A DNA stretch of 33,267 bases. Origin: Candidatus Sumerlaeota bacterium (lineage in GTDB: Bacteria; Sumerlaeota; Sumerlaeia; SLMS01; JAHLLQ01). Positions 18,367 through 26,861 of this stretch are shown here, piece after piece; the stretch's first letter is position 1; each line of letters begins with the position of its first letter. The stretch covers positions 1 to 33,267 of the forward strand of contig JAJFLJ010000252.1 in NCBI GenBank assembly GCA_021772755.1, written 5' to 3'. The position numbers and the translations under genes were made by a program. Under the pieces are notes generated by a model. It was given only the letters and a program-made list of their open reading frames with translations, ran no database searches and was not told the DNA's origin.

Positions 18367-21300
18367 ATGAAATCGGAAACGTGTATATCCGGTCCTTGTC
18401 GGGTTGTGGGGCTGGCAGGCTTGATCGTGCTGGCGGGGAACCTCGTCCCGGCCATCGACTACGATATCGACCAACTCGTCCCGTACATCGATCGGGTGGA
18501 TCTTCCTGCTCGCGAGTACGCGATCGGTGCCGGCGATCTGACGGGCGATGGCGTCCCCGATGTCTTGATTCGGGCGAATCCCTTGTGGATGGCAACCCTC
18601 ACCAACAGCCCGGTGCCGAACTTTCCGAGGGCTTACCCACTGCTGACGACCCGTACCCTCGACGTCTTCGACATGGAGGGGGTCGGCGACCTCAACCTCG
18701 ACGGCTTCGACGATCTTGCCTTCATGGGCACCCAGGCGCCTGACGAGACGGAGTTTGGCCCTCCGACGGGGACTTATGTCTTGTTCGGCGGCCCGGGACT
18801 GTATCCGACCCCCGAGGCCAGGGACATCGCCATGGATTCCGATGATCGTGGCTTCCACATCTCGGAGGCGGGGAGCGCTCTTTCGTCCACCGGAGACCAG
18901 AACGGGGACGGGCGCCGGGAAATCCTAGTCTCCAGCTCCGTCAAGAACCGCGTCTGGGTAATCTTCGGCAAGGGCGATGGCGTGGCGATCGACGCGGCGG
19001 CCCTCGAGGTCTCTGGAAGCGGCAAGGGCTACGCCATCCTGTCCGGTGGCGACGACTCCTTCGGCGATGGCGTCGCGGGTCTCATGGATTTCAACGGCGA
19101 CGGGATCGACGATATCGTCGTGGGCTCCGGCGAAGACAGCTACATCGTCTATGGCAAGAGCGACGACGCGCCCGTGCTGATCTCCGAAATCGCGGCGGGC
19201 AACACGGAAGCGGGCTTTCGCGTCGCGGAGGGGAACCTGCCGCTCGCGACTGCCGGAGCCAGAGTCGCTTCGGCCGGCGACGTCAACGGGGACGGTCTCG
19301 GCGATGTACTTATCGGAAGCCGAAACCACGTCGGCACCGAAGAAGGTGCGATCCATCTCCTCTTCGGCTCCGGCCAGAATTCGAACATCACGATCGGGGA
19401 GGGAATAGCCACCGGCAGAATCCTGAAGCTCAACGCCTTCGCCGACGGCCCCTGGATGCCCGAAGGGCTTGGCGATGTCGATGGCGACGGGTTCGCGGAC
19501 TTCGCCCCCACGCAGCATCTCGAATTCAGTCCGGGTTTTCCTCCTTCCCTGCCCTCCCAGCTGGCCGTTTTCTATGGCCACCCCTCCATCGCATCGCACG
19601 TCGATTCGGAAACCCACACCCTGGACGAAAGCCTCATAGACAGGTTCCTGGACTTCCAAACGCTGGACCTGGGGGCAGAAGCCTATGCCACAGGCGATCT
19701 CAACGGCGACGGCATGACCGAGTTCTCCATGTCGCGGGACGATCAGGACTTCTTCGTTTTTCTGAATCCCTACAGCCCCCCCGCGTCCGCGACCTACCGG
19801 CGCTATGTTCGCCCCGGCACCACGAGTCCCGAACCCGTCGGCCACAAGGGCGATGCTCTCGACACGGTGCCTTATTCGCGCCTTTGGGTCGGTTTCGGAG
19901 GAGGCGACACCAGCCTGGTCGAAGTCGATCTCCTTCGCGACCCGCCCAACGAATTGCTCTCCGGACTCGACACCCCCATCGCGTGGAACATCTCCACCGA
20001 CCGGACGGACTGGTCCGCTGCGGATCTCAAGTTCAAGTTCACGCGCGCCGAATACGAGGCGGCCGAGGGCGACGACGAGATCACCCTCTTCAAGTCCCTT
20101 TCCGAAGCCGGTCCCTGGACCCCGATCGACGAAACCGAGTACGACCCCCAGCAGCGGACCATCGCCATTACCAGCGATTCTCTCGGCTACTTCGCGCTGG
20201 CGGCGCGCAACCTGCCTCCGGCGATTTCCATTTCCGAGCCAAGCGTCGGCGAGACGTCCGCCGGCCCTGTTTCCTGGCAGGTGATATACGCCACAACGGA
20301 CGCGGTCGATCTCCAGGAGTCGGACGTCGTTCTGAACACCACCGGAACCGCGACCGGCGACGTTATCGTTGCCAACGGGAATTCGTTCGCCCCCACCGTC
20401 ACGGTGTCCAATATCACGGGTGCCGGAACGGTCGGCATTTCGATTCTCCCGGGAACGGGAATGGACTTCGATGGAACCATCGACGAGGGCGCCGGCCCCA
20501 GTCAGACGACATCCATCTGCGCCATCGCCGTCGCGCCCCACTTCATCACCTTCAACGACGAGTTCACGCCCTTCGACGCCCTTGTTTCCGTCGATGCGTC
20601 CACTGCATCGTGTTTTTGGTCCGCAGCCACGACGACCCCGTGGATATCCTTCGTCGGGCCCATGGTCGGCACCGGCGACGCCAATCTGACCATCCGGGTC
20701 GAGTCGAACACCGGGCAGACAAGGTTCGGGTCCGTGCAGATCGGCCAGTCCGTCGTCCAGGTTCGTCAGATGGCTTCGACGCCGGGAGTGGACACTCTGG
20801 GACTCGAGGCTCCGGCAGGATTCTCCGACGTGTCGAGCCCCGTTGTCGTCAAGGCCGGCAAGGCCGTGCAGGGCGCCGTCGAAATCGACGACCCGAAGAG
20901 CGGGCACACCTTCGAACTGGACATCTCCTCCCTGAGCGTCGACTCGAACGGTCTCGTCGGCGGTCTCGTCGACGGGACGCTCCGCGACAGTGGCGGTGCG
21001 GTGGTCGAAACGCGTTCCATCCCCGTGACCGGCAAGGCATCCTACGCCGCGAAGGAATCCATTCACATGGTCGCGACGGACTTCTTTGGCGGCTACATGA
21101 CGACCGGAACCGTCGATACGAAGAACAAGCTGGCCGTGAAGGGTGGAAGCGGCGACAAGACCTGGAAGTTCGCCCTCAAGGGAACCGACCGTTCCACCCA
21201 TCCGCCCTACAGCCCCCCGGAAAGCGGCACGCCCGTCGCCTCCTTTGACGCGAAGATCGCCGCGTCCGTGAAGAAGCTGGCGAAGGCGAAGGGCGAAATC

Positions 21301-21690
21301 GAGCTGACCAACTGGCGCACGGAGAACGCCGAAGTCGGCTTCGACCGCTCGACGACGACGCCTCAGGACTCCTTCGGACGGAAGTGGCTCGGCGCCAGCG
21401 TTCTCTACAGTCCCTTCCATGGCGCACCGGTGGGTGGCGGGTCGGCGTCGATGAACGTGAAGTTCGCCGACGCGGCGAAGGGCAAACTCGGGAAGGCATC
21501 GATCTCCGCCCAGGCGGACAACGTGAAGGTGAAGGCCGGCGGCATCGTCGTCGGAACCCAGCCCGGCAGCGTCTCCGGACTGCGTCCCGACCAGATTCCG
21601 ATCCGGATGACGAAGCTCTCCATGACTTCGCCCGCAGCGAAGACGACACGCAAGATCACCTGGGACCAGTCGCTCCTGCTGTTCGAATAG
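18367..21690 (+). CDS. Secreted seven-repeat FG-GAP protein with BACON-like domain
   Basis: 1107 residues, exported (hydrophobic signal at ~13-30). Seven FG-GAP/VCBS calcium loops lie in ~50-480: GDLTGDGVPD, GDLNLDGFDD, GDQNGDGRRE, MDFNGDGIDD, GDVNGDGLGD, GDVDGDGFAD and GDLNGDGMTE. Seven is the number expected for one integrin-type propeller. Residues ~484-615 are the module also found at ~685-817 of the protein at 6132-12395 (for example DTSLVEVDLLRD, LSEAGPWTPID). At ~720-800 a BACON-like domain has CFWSAATTTPWISF and ends VVQVRQ. These domains usually bind glycans or mucins. The C-terminal ~280 residues (FDAKIAASVKKLAKAKGEIEL) are unknown. No enzyme domain or anchor is seen, so adhesion or glycan binding is the best guess. 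GGAGGGG sits just before the ATG. A strong terminator follows. Confidence 0.85.
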   Translation: MKSETCISGPCRVVGLAGLIVLAGNLVPAIDYDIDQLVPYIDRVDLPAREYAIGAGDLTGDGVPDVLIRANPLWMATLTNSPVPNFPRAYPLLTTRTLDVFDMEGVGDLNLDGFDDLAFMGTQAPDETEFGPPTGTYVLFGGPGLYPTPEARDIAMDSDDRGFHISEAGSALSSTGDQNGDGRREILVSSSVKNRVWVIFGKGDGVAIDAAALEVSGSGKGYAILSGGDDSFGDGVAGLMDFNGDGIDDIVVGSGEDSYIVYGKSDDAPVLISEIAAGNTEAGFRVAEGNLPLATAGARVASAGDVNGDGLGDVLIGSRNHVGTEEGAIHLLFGSGQNSNITIGEGIATGRILKLNAFADGPWMPEGLGDVDGDGFADFAPTQHLEFSPGFPPSLPSQLAVFYGHPSIASHVDSETHTLDESLIDRFLDFQTLDLGAEAYATGDLNGDGMTEFSMSRDDQDFFVFLNPYSPPASATYRRYVRPGTTSPEPVGHKGDALDTVPYSRLWVGFGGGDTSLVEVDLLRDPPNELLSGLDTPIAWNISTDRTDWSAADLKFKFTRAEYEAAEGDDEITLFKSLSEAGPWTPIDETEYDPQQRTIAITSDSLGYFALAARNLPPAISISEPSVGETSAGPVSWQVIYATTDAVDLQESDVVLNTTGTATGDVIVANGNSFAPTVTVSNITGAGTVGISILPGTGMDFDGTIDEGAGPSQTTSICAIAVAPHFITFNDEFTPFDALVSVDASTASCFWSAATTTPWISFVGPMVGTGDANLTIRVESNTGQTRFGSVQIGQSVVQVRQMASTPGVDTLGLEAPAGFSDVSSPVVVKAGKAVQGAVEIDDPKSGHTFELDISSLSVDSNGLVGGLVDGTLRDSGGAVVETRSIPVTGKASYAAKESIHMVATDFFGGYMTTGTVDTKNKLAVKGGSGDKTWKFALKGTDRSTHPPYSPPESGTPVASFDAKIAASVKKLAKAKGEIELTNWRTENAEVGFDRSTTTPQDSFGRKWLGASVLYSPFHGAPVGGGSASMNVKFADAAKGKLGKASISAQADNVKVKAGGIVVGTQPGSVSGLRPDQIPIRMTKLSMTSPAAKTTRKITWDQSLLLFE

Positions 21691-21715
21691 GCTGTCCGCT
21701 TCCACGAAGACCCCT

Positions 21716-21747
21716 GCCCGGCTCCCCCGCGAGCCGGGCTTTCTCTT
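21716..21747 (+). terminator. Rho-independent terminator after the FG-GAP gene
   Basis: GCCCGGCTC/GAGCCGGGC 9-bp stem with a six-base loop, followed by TTTCTCTTT, about 25 bases past the stop. Same stem as the terminator at 18171, with a different loop. Confidence 0.85.
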
Positions 21748-21782
21748 TGAGTCCCGCCCGCTCCTCCCTCCCAATTCCGGTC

Positions 21783-23450
21783 GTGAAGCGTCGAACGGCA
21801 CATTCTCTCCTGGTCTTCTGGCTGCTGCTGGTGGCGGCGGTGCTGTCGCCGCTGGTGTGGGGGGCGGGGGCGGTGGAGAGCGCGCCGGACGCGCCGGGCG
21901 CCGACTTCGGGCGCATCGCCGATCTCGCTTCCAACAGCGTCTTCATGTCGCTCCTCGCGACCTTGCTGGCCTGTGCCGTCGCGGTGCCCGTCGCCGTCGT
22001 TGCCACGCGTCTGGAATCGCGTCGCGGGCGGTTCGTGTTGCTGGTCGTCGCGTGTCTGCCGCTCTTCGTGCCGCCGCCCGTCATGGCGGTGGCGGCGATC
22101 CGTCTGTTCGGGCCGGCGGGGCTGCTGACGAAGCTGCTCACCGGCGGCGCGGCCGTCTTTCCCGTCACCGAGCAGATTCGCGGTCCCGCGCCGCAGCTCG
22201 CCGCCGCGCCCATCTACAGTCTCGCCGGCGGAGCCTTCACCATCGCCTGGTGCTTCGCGCCGCTGGTCGTGCTGGCGGTGGCGTCCGTGCTGGCGCGCGC
22301 GGGCAGTTCCGCCGAGCGCGCCGCGCTTCTCGACACCACGCCCGTCGGAACGCTGCTGCGCATCACGCTTCCGCGCGCCTTCGGAGGCATCGCCGCAGGC
22401 GCGGGTCTGGTCTTCCTTTTCGCCATGACGGAGTTCGGCGTGCCCGAATCGCTGCGCAGTCTCCCCGTGCTCGTGTCGGAGGTCTACGTCCAGGCCGGCG
22501 TGTTCTTCGACATGCGGGCGTCACTCGCTGCGGGGCTTGCGGCGTTCGCCATCGCCTCCGTGCTGATCGCGCTGCTCTGGCCCCTGCTGAAGCGAGCCGC
22601 CGGATCGTTCGACGAGGACGATCCCGACGACGGGCACGCGTTTCCTCCATCGGCTCCGATTCGCGTTCTTCGCGTCGCGGGCTGGTCGCTGGGGACTCTT
22701 CCGCCGCTGTTCGCAACGGCCGTTCTCTTCTTCACCGCAGGCGGACCGCAGGGGCGCTTGGCCGTGTGGAGCGCGACCTGGAGCACCGCCAGCGACGAGT
22801 TCCTCTTCACGCTGCTGCTCGGCGGAGTTCTCGCGCTGCTGGCGGGTGTCCTTGGAACGCTGCTCGGCGTCGCGCTTTCCCGCGCGCGAACGCCGGGGCC
22901 GTGGCGCCTGGCGTGCGCGCTGCCCCTGGTGCTGCCTGGGCCGCTGTTCGGCGTCGCCTTGCAGATCATGCTGCGCCGCCCGCCCGGATCGCTGCCGATG
23001 AATTTCGACGACGCCCTGGCCGCGCTCTCCCAGACGCACGTGCCGCTGCTGCTCGTCTGGACCATTCGCTACGCGCCCATCGTCGCCTTTCTTGCCGAGC
23101 GCGCCCTGCGCGGCGTCCCCACCGTGCTCGTGGACTCCGCCCGTTCCGAGGGCGCCGGGCCCTTCGCCCTCTTCGCGCGCATCCAGTGGCCGTGGGTCTG
23201 GCCGGCGATCGTGGCGGGAATGCTGGCGGCCTTCGCTCTCTCCCTCGGCGAGGTCGGCGCCGCCGTGCTTCTGCTGCCGCCGGGCGTGACGACACTGGGG
23301 GTGCGCCTGCTGACCCTGATGCACTACGCCCCCACGGGCCAGGTCAGCGCCCTCTGCCTGCTGGTGCTGCTGCCGGGGACGATCGCCGCCGCCGGCGGAG
23401 CGCTTCTCTTGCGGCGCCCGGGCCCTGTCGCGTATCGGACCCTGCGATGA
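21783..23450 (+). CDS. Two-fold ABC importer permease (iron/thiamine type)
   Basis: 555 residues, inner membrane, about 12 helices in two homologous halves, as in the FbpB/AfuB/ThiP permeases that carry Fe(III) or small metabolites. Each half shows the EAA-loop that docks the ATPase: LLDTTPVGTLLRITLPRAF at ~180-200 and SARSEGAGPF ... RIQWPWVWPAI at ~450-475. The start is GTG 21783. No in-frame ATG lies before the first helices, and no good ribosome site is visible. Neither a binding-protein gene nor an ATPase gene is in the window, so substrate and partners are unknown. The stop overlaps the mutL start (ATGA), so the two are translationally coupled, although the functions look unrelated. Confidence 0.85.
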   Translation: MKRRTAHSLLVFWLLLVAAVLSPLVWGAGAVESAPDAPGADFGRIADLASNSVFMSLLATLLACAVAVPVAVVATRLESRRGRFVLLVVACLPLFVPPPVMAVAAIRLFGPAGLLTKLLTGGAAVFPVTEQIRGPAPQLAAAPIYSLAGGAFTIAWCFAPLVVLAVASVLARAGSSAERAALLDTTPVGTLLRITLPRAFGGIAAGAGLVFLFAMTEFGVPESLRSLPVLVSEVYVQAGVFFDMRASLAAGLAAFAIASVLIALLWPLLKRAAGSFDEDDPDDGHAFPPSAPIRVLRVAGWSLGTLPPLFATAVLFFTAGGPQGRLAVWSATWSTASDEFLFTLLLGGVLALLAGVLGTLLGVALSRARTPGPWRLACALPLVLPGPLFGVALQIMLRRPPGSLPMNFDDALAALSQTHVPLLLVWTIRYAPIVAFLAERALRGVPTVLVDSARSEGAGPFALFARIQWPWVWPAIVAGMLAAFALSLGEVGAAVLLLPPGVTTLGVRLLTLMHYAPTGQVSALCLLVLLPGTIAAAGGALLLRRPGPVAYRTLR

Positions 23451-25396
23451 AGATCCAGGTCCTGCCGCAAACGCTCATCAACCAGATCGCCGCCGGCGAA
23501 GTCGTCGTCAACATGGCGAGCGTCCTGAAGGAACTCGTCGAGAACTCCATCGACGCCGGCGCCACCCGTCTCGACATCGAACTGGGCAACGACCTGCGCG
23601 ACCTGGTCATCGCCGACGACGGAGAGGGCATGTCGCGCGACGACGCGGAGCTGGCCCTTCAGCGCCACGCCACCTCGAAGATCCGCACCCCCGGCGACCT
23701 CTTCGATCTGCGGACCCGGGGCTTTCGCGGCGAAGCCCTTCCCTCCATCGCCTCGGTTTCGCGCCTGGAAATCCAGACCCGCCCGCCGGCCGAACTCTCC
23801 GGCACCCGCATCGTCGTCGAAGGCGGCCGGATCGAAACCATCGAACCCGTCGGCTGCCCGCCGGGCACGCGCATTTCCGTTCGCGACCTGTTCTACAACA
23901 CGCCGGCGCGCCGCAAGTTCCTCAAGGGCACCGTCGGCGGAATGAACGACATCATGCGGACGCTGACGCGCCAGGCTCTCGCTGCGCACGACATCGGGTT
24001 CCGCGTCTCGCGCGACGGCGAACCGAAGCTGCTGCTCAAGTCCGGCGAACCCCGCGACGAGCGATTCCTCGCCTTCGCCGGAAACGTCGGGCGCCAGGAC
24101 CTGCTCGACCTGCACTTCGAGCGCGAGACCTCAGGCGGCAGCGTCTCCGTCACCGGATATCTCGTTCACCCCCGGCACAGCCGCGGCAACCGCTCCTCGC
24201 AGTTCCTCTTCCTGAACGGGCGCCCCTTCGTGGCGAAGTCCGTTTCCGCGGCCATCGAGCAGGCGTGCCGCGGCTTCATCATGACCCAGCGCTTTCCCGT
24301 CTTCTGCGTCTTCATCGAGGTTCCCGCCGGCGAAGTCGACGTCAACGTCCATCCCACCAAGGACGAGGTTCGCTTTCGCGACGAACGCGCCGTCGCCGGA
24401 ACATGCTACCACGCGGCGCGCAACGCGCTCGAAGGCAGCGGCTACGTTCCGGAACTCGGGATCGGTGCGGAACAGTCCGAAGGCATCGCGCCGGGTCTGC
24501 CCAATCCGCAGACGGCGTTCGTTCCCCCCGCCCGCGCCGCGACGCAGGAGTCCTTTCTCACGTCGCCGGACCTGCTCGTTCGCCGCGCGTTCGAGAAGAA
24601 GCGCGCGCGCGACCTGCAATCCGCGGACTGGGCGGAACTCGCCGGCAAGCGACTCGACGCGCAACCCGCCTCGCCCGCGTTCGCTCCGGCGGTGACCTCT
24701 GCCGGCGAGGATCTTCGCCCGCGTCTCGATCACACCACCGGCGAATCGCGCGTTCCGTCGCGGGGCGAACCGGTCTCCGCAGGCCCCGGCGAGAAACCCG
24801 ACCCCGGTTTTTGGGACAAGCCCTACGACCCCGAGCCCCTCGGTCAGATCGCGTGGACGTATATCGTCGTGCGGTTCGGCGACGATCTGCTCCTCGTCGA
24901 CCAGCATGCCGCCCACGAGCGCATTCGCTATCTCGAACTCGCCGCGCGCCAGACGCGAACCGCCTCGCAGCCGCTCCTCGTTCCGCAATCCATCGAAGTC
25001 TCCGCCGGACGCGCCCACCTGATGGAGCGCCTGCTCCCGGTCCTGCGCGATCTCGGCTTCGATGCAGAGCCCTTCGGCGGCCGCACCTGGCAGATCACCG
25101 CCGTGCCGGCCGACATCGCCAACGCCGACGCCGCGTCGCTGGTCGCCGATCTGCTCGACGACCTGGAGGACGACCGCAAGGCCGCCTCCGTCGACGATCT
25201 CCGCCAGCGCATTCTCGTTCGCGCGGCGTGCCATTCCTCCATCCGGGCCGGTCACGACCTCAGCCTCGCGGAAATGGCCGAGCTCCTCCGTCTCATGCGC
25301 GCGCACCGGCTTTCCTTCACCTGCCCCCACGGCCGCCCCACGGTTATGCGTCTGGCGAAGGGCGAACTCGACCGCAAGTTCGGCCGCCTCCACTGA
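23447..25396 (+). CDS. mutL: DNA mismatch repair protein MutL, endonuclease type
   Basis: MutL couples mismatch recognition by MutS to strand removal in the cytosol. 649 residues, normal length. The N-terminal GHKL ATPase has Glu29 and Asn33 (KELVENSIDAGA), DDGEGM, RHATSKI and GFRGEALPSIASV. The C-terminal dimerisation domain has DQHAAHE from Asp485 and CPHGRP from Cys626, the metal-site motifs of MutL proteins that nick DNA themselves, in species without MutH. The ACR motif reads ACH and the final Glu of DQHA(x)2E(x)4E is shifted by one residue (ERIRYLE). The usual ERPASV near residue 22 is VNMASV. The start overlaps the ABC permease stop by ATGA. No mutS is in the window. Confidence 0.97.
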   Translation: MKIQVLPQTLINQIAAGEVVVNMASVLKELVENSIDAGATRLDIELGNDLRDLVIADDGEGMSRDDAELALQRHATSKIRTPGDLFDLRTRGFRGEALPSIASVSRLEIQTRPPAELSGTRIVVEGGRIETIEPVGCPPGTRISVRDLFYNTPARRKFLKGTVGGMNDIMRTLTRQALAAHDIGFRVSRDGEPKLLLKSGEPRDERFLAFAGNVGRQDLLDLHFERETSGGSVSVTGYLVHPRHSRGNRSSQFLFLNGRPFVAKSVSAAIEQACRGFIMTQRFPVFCVFIEVPAGEVDVNVHPTKDEVRFRDERAVAGTCYHAARNALEGSGYVPELGIGAEQSEGIAPGLPNPQTAFVPPARAATQESFLTSPDLLVRRAFEKKRARDLQSADWAELAGKRLDAQPASPAFAPAVTSAGEDLRPRLDHTTGESRVPSRGEPVSAGPGEKPDPGFWDKPYDPEPLGQIAWTYIVVRFGDDLLLVDQHAAHERIRYLELAARQTRTASQPLLVPQSIEVSAGRAHLMERLLPVLRDLGFDAEPFGGRTWQITAVPADIANADAASLVADLLDDLEDDRKAASVDDLRQRILVRAACHSSIRAGHDLSLAEMAELLRLMRAHRLSFTCPHGRPTVMRLAKGELDRKFGRLH

Positions 25397-25490
25397 ATTC
25401 GACGCCATCCCTCCGCGACTCACCCCTTGTCCGCGTCTCTCTTCGCAGGGCATACACGCCAGACCGCGAAGAGGCATCCGGGATTCCCAC

Positions 25491-26678
25491 GTGACGACCG
25501 ACGACCGCGAACACCGCTCCCACGACCCCTTCGACCCCGATTATGTTCGCGGTCGCAGAAAGACGGGGCCGCGTCTCGTCGATCTGGCCAGGCCGCTGCC
25601 CGAACCCGATCCCGGTCCCGCCGTGCCCCGCCCCTACGCGCCCCAGGTTCGCATTCGCCCCGAGGCCGTCGTTCCACCCTCCGACAATCCCATGCGCGGA
25701 TGGCGCTGGCTCGGCGTGCGTCTGCTCTCGCGCAACCTCTGGCCCCGCGACGTCGTCACCAATCCCGTCATGGCGTACTACAGCGGACGCCAGCGTGGGC
25801 GCCTCGCGGAAGACATGCTCGGTCTGGCGCCGTGGATTCTCTGGCTCGCGTTCGACTTCTGGTTCATGTTCGCCCACGCGAAGACATACCACGACATCTT
25901 CGTTCTCGGGCTCTGGGAGTTCGTCGCCGCAGGCGTCTTCGCGCCGGTCTGGTCGGCGGTCGTCACCGCCATGCATCTTCGCCGCAGCACCCAGAACCTG
26001 CCGGTCGAGGAAATGCTCCTCACGCGTCTCGGTCCCGCCGACATCGTGCAGGGACTTTCCGTGCGGCCCATCGGCGTCCAGTCGGCCGCCCTGTTCTACT
26101 GGTCGCTGGCCACCATGGTCTTCGCTCTCGTCGCCGACTACGCGATTTCCGGCGGAGTCGGGCGGCTGGCGGCGACCACCGCGTTCGTCGTCGTTCTGCT
26201 GCGATGGCTCTACACGGGCATCGCCATGGAGGTCGGCGCCTCCTTCGCCATGCGCGCCCATCTCTGCATCCGGTCGACGCTGACCGCGAACCTGCGCATG
26301 CTGCTCGACACCGGACTCGTCCTGCTGCTGTTCGCGGTCACCTGCGGACTGCTGGGGGGCATCGTGGCGATGATCGATCACGTACTCGGCCGGTCGGCGG
26401 GAACCGCACTCGGCCTGGTGTTCAGCCTGCTGTCGCTCGTTACGTTCGCGGTCGTCGCCGTACTCATGTTCGCCGGCGTGTCCTTCCTCTTCGCGAGCAT
26501 CAGGAACGTCGGCGGCGAGGCCATGGACTGGTGCTGCAACTATCCCGGCGAATGGTGGGTCAACCGCAGCGAGCAGGAAGCCGAAGGCGGCGAAACCCGC
26601 ACTCTCCTCACGCCCTGGCGCCCCCTCGGCAGGAACAAAGTCGTCTACAAGGCCGACGCGCCGATGAATAGAACGTGA
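25491..26678 (+). CDS. Polytopic membrane protein, ABC-2-permease-like
   Basis: 395 residues. A polar N-terminus of ~70 residues rich in Asp, Arg and Pro is followed by six or seven helices between ~105 and ~350 (MLGLAPWILWLAFDFWFMF, then GLVFSLLSLVTFAVVAVLMF), and a short charged tail. A stretch after the second helix, NLPVEEMLLTRLGPADIVQG, resembles the cytosolic loop of ABC-2 permeases (E..LLLTPL....I..GK). That is the only family hint, and no ATPase is adjacent. The GTG at 25491 is taken as start from frame openness. A ribosome site is not convincing. The gene lies 94 bp after mutL on the same strand. The last bases of its stop codon are the first bases of the inverted-repeat element at 26677. 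Confidence 0.7.
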   Translation: MTTDDREHRSHDPFDPDYVRGRRKTGPRLVDLARPLPEPDPGPAVPRPYAPQVRIRPEAVVPPSDNPMRGWRWLGVRLLSRNLWPRDVVTNPVMAYYSGRQRGRLAEDMLGLAPWILWLAFDFWFMFAHAKTYHDIFVLGLWEFVAAGVFAPVWSAVVTAMHLRRSTQNLPVEEMLLTRLGPADIVQGLSVRPIGVQSAALFYWSLATMVFALVADYAISGGVGRLAATTAFVVVLLRWLYTGIAMEVGASFAMRAHLCIRSTLTANLRMLLDTGLVLLLFAVTCGLLGGIVAMIDHVLGRSAGTALGLVFSLLSLVTFAVVAVLMFAGVSFLFASIRNVGGEAMDWCCNYPGEWWVNRSEQEAEGGETRTLLTPWRPLGRNKVVYKADAPMNRT

Positions 26679-26859
26679 GTGGCGAGTGGCGAGTGGTGTG
26701 TGGTGAGTGAGGTGTGACTGGGAGGGGGAAACGTTGCCGGTTGTCTGTCGGGCGTACGAACGAACTGTCGCGAATCCATCGCGGAGTTCCACCGGGATCA
26801 TGCGCAACCCGCAGAGGACGACGCCGAACCGTCGTCGCGCCACCCGCCACTCCCGACTC
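26677..26859. repeat. Inverted-repeat element with GAGTGGC tandem units
   Basis: The left arm (26677-26700) carries GAGTGGC twice plus GAGTGG. The right arm (26836-26859), reverse-complemented, matches it at 19 of 24 positions. The inner GAGTGGCGAGTGG pairs with 12 of 13 bases. The interior includes a small hairpin CGCGA/TCGCG (26769-26783) but no gene. It fits exactly between the stop codons of two convergent genes and may act as a two-way terminator, a REP-type sequence or a small non-autonomous mobile element. Confidence 0.6.
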
Positions 26860-26861
26860 TC

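Noticed and set aside
26677-26722. CRISPR-like or simple satellite array
   Set aside because: The GAGTGGC units are back-to-back without spacers and occur fewer than four times. The facing arm at 26836 makes an inverted-repeat element the better reading.
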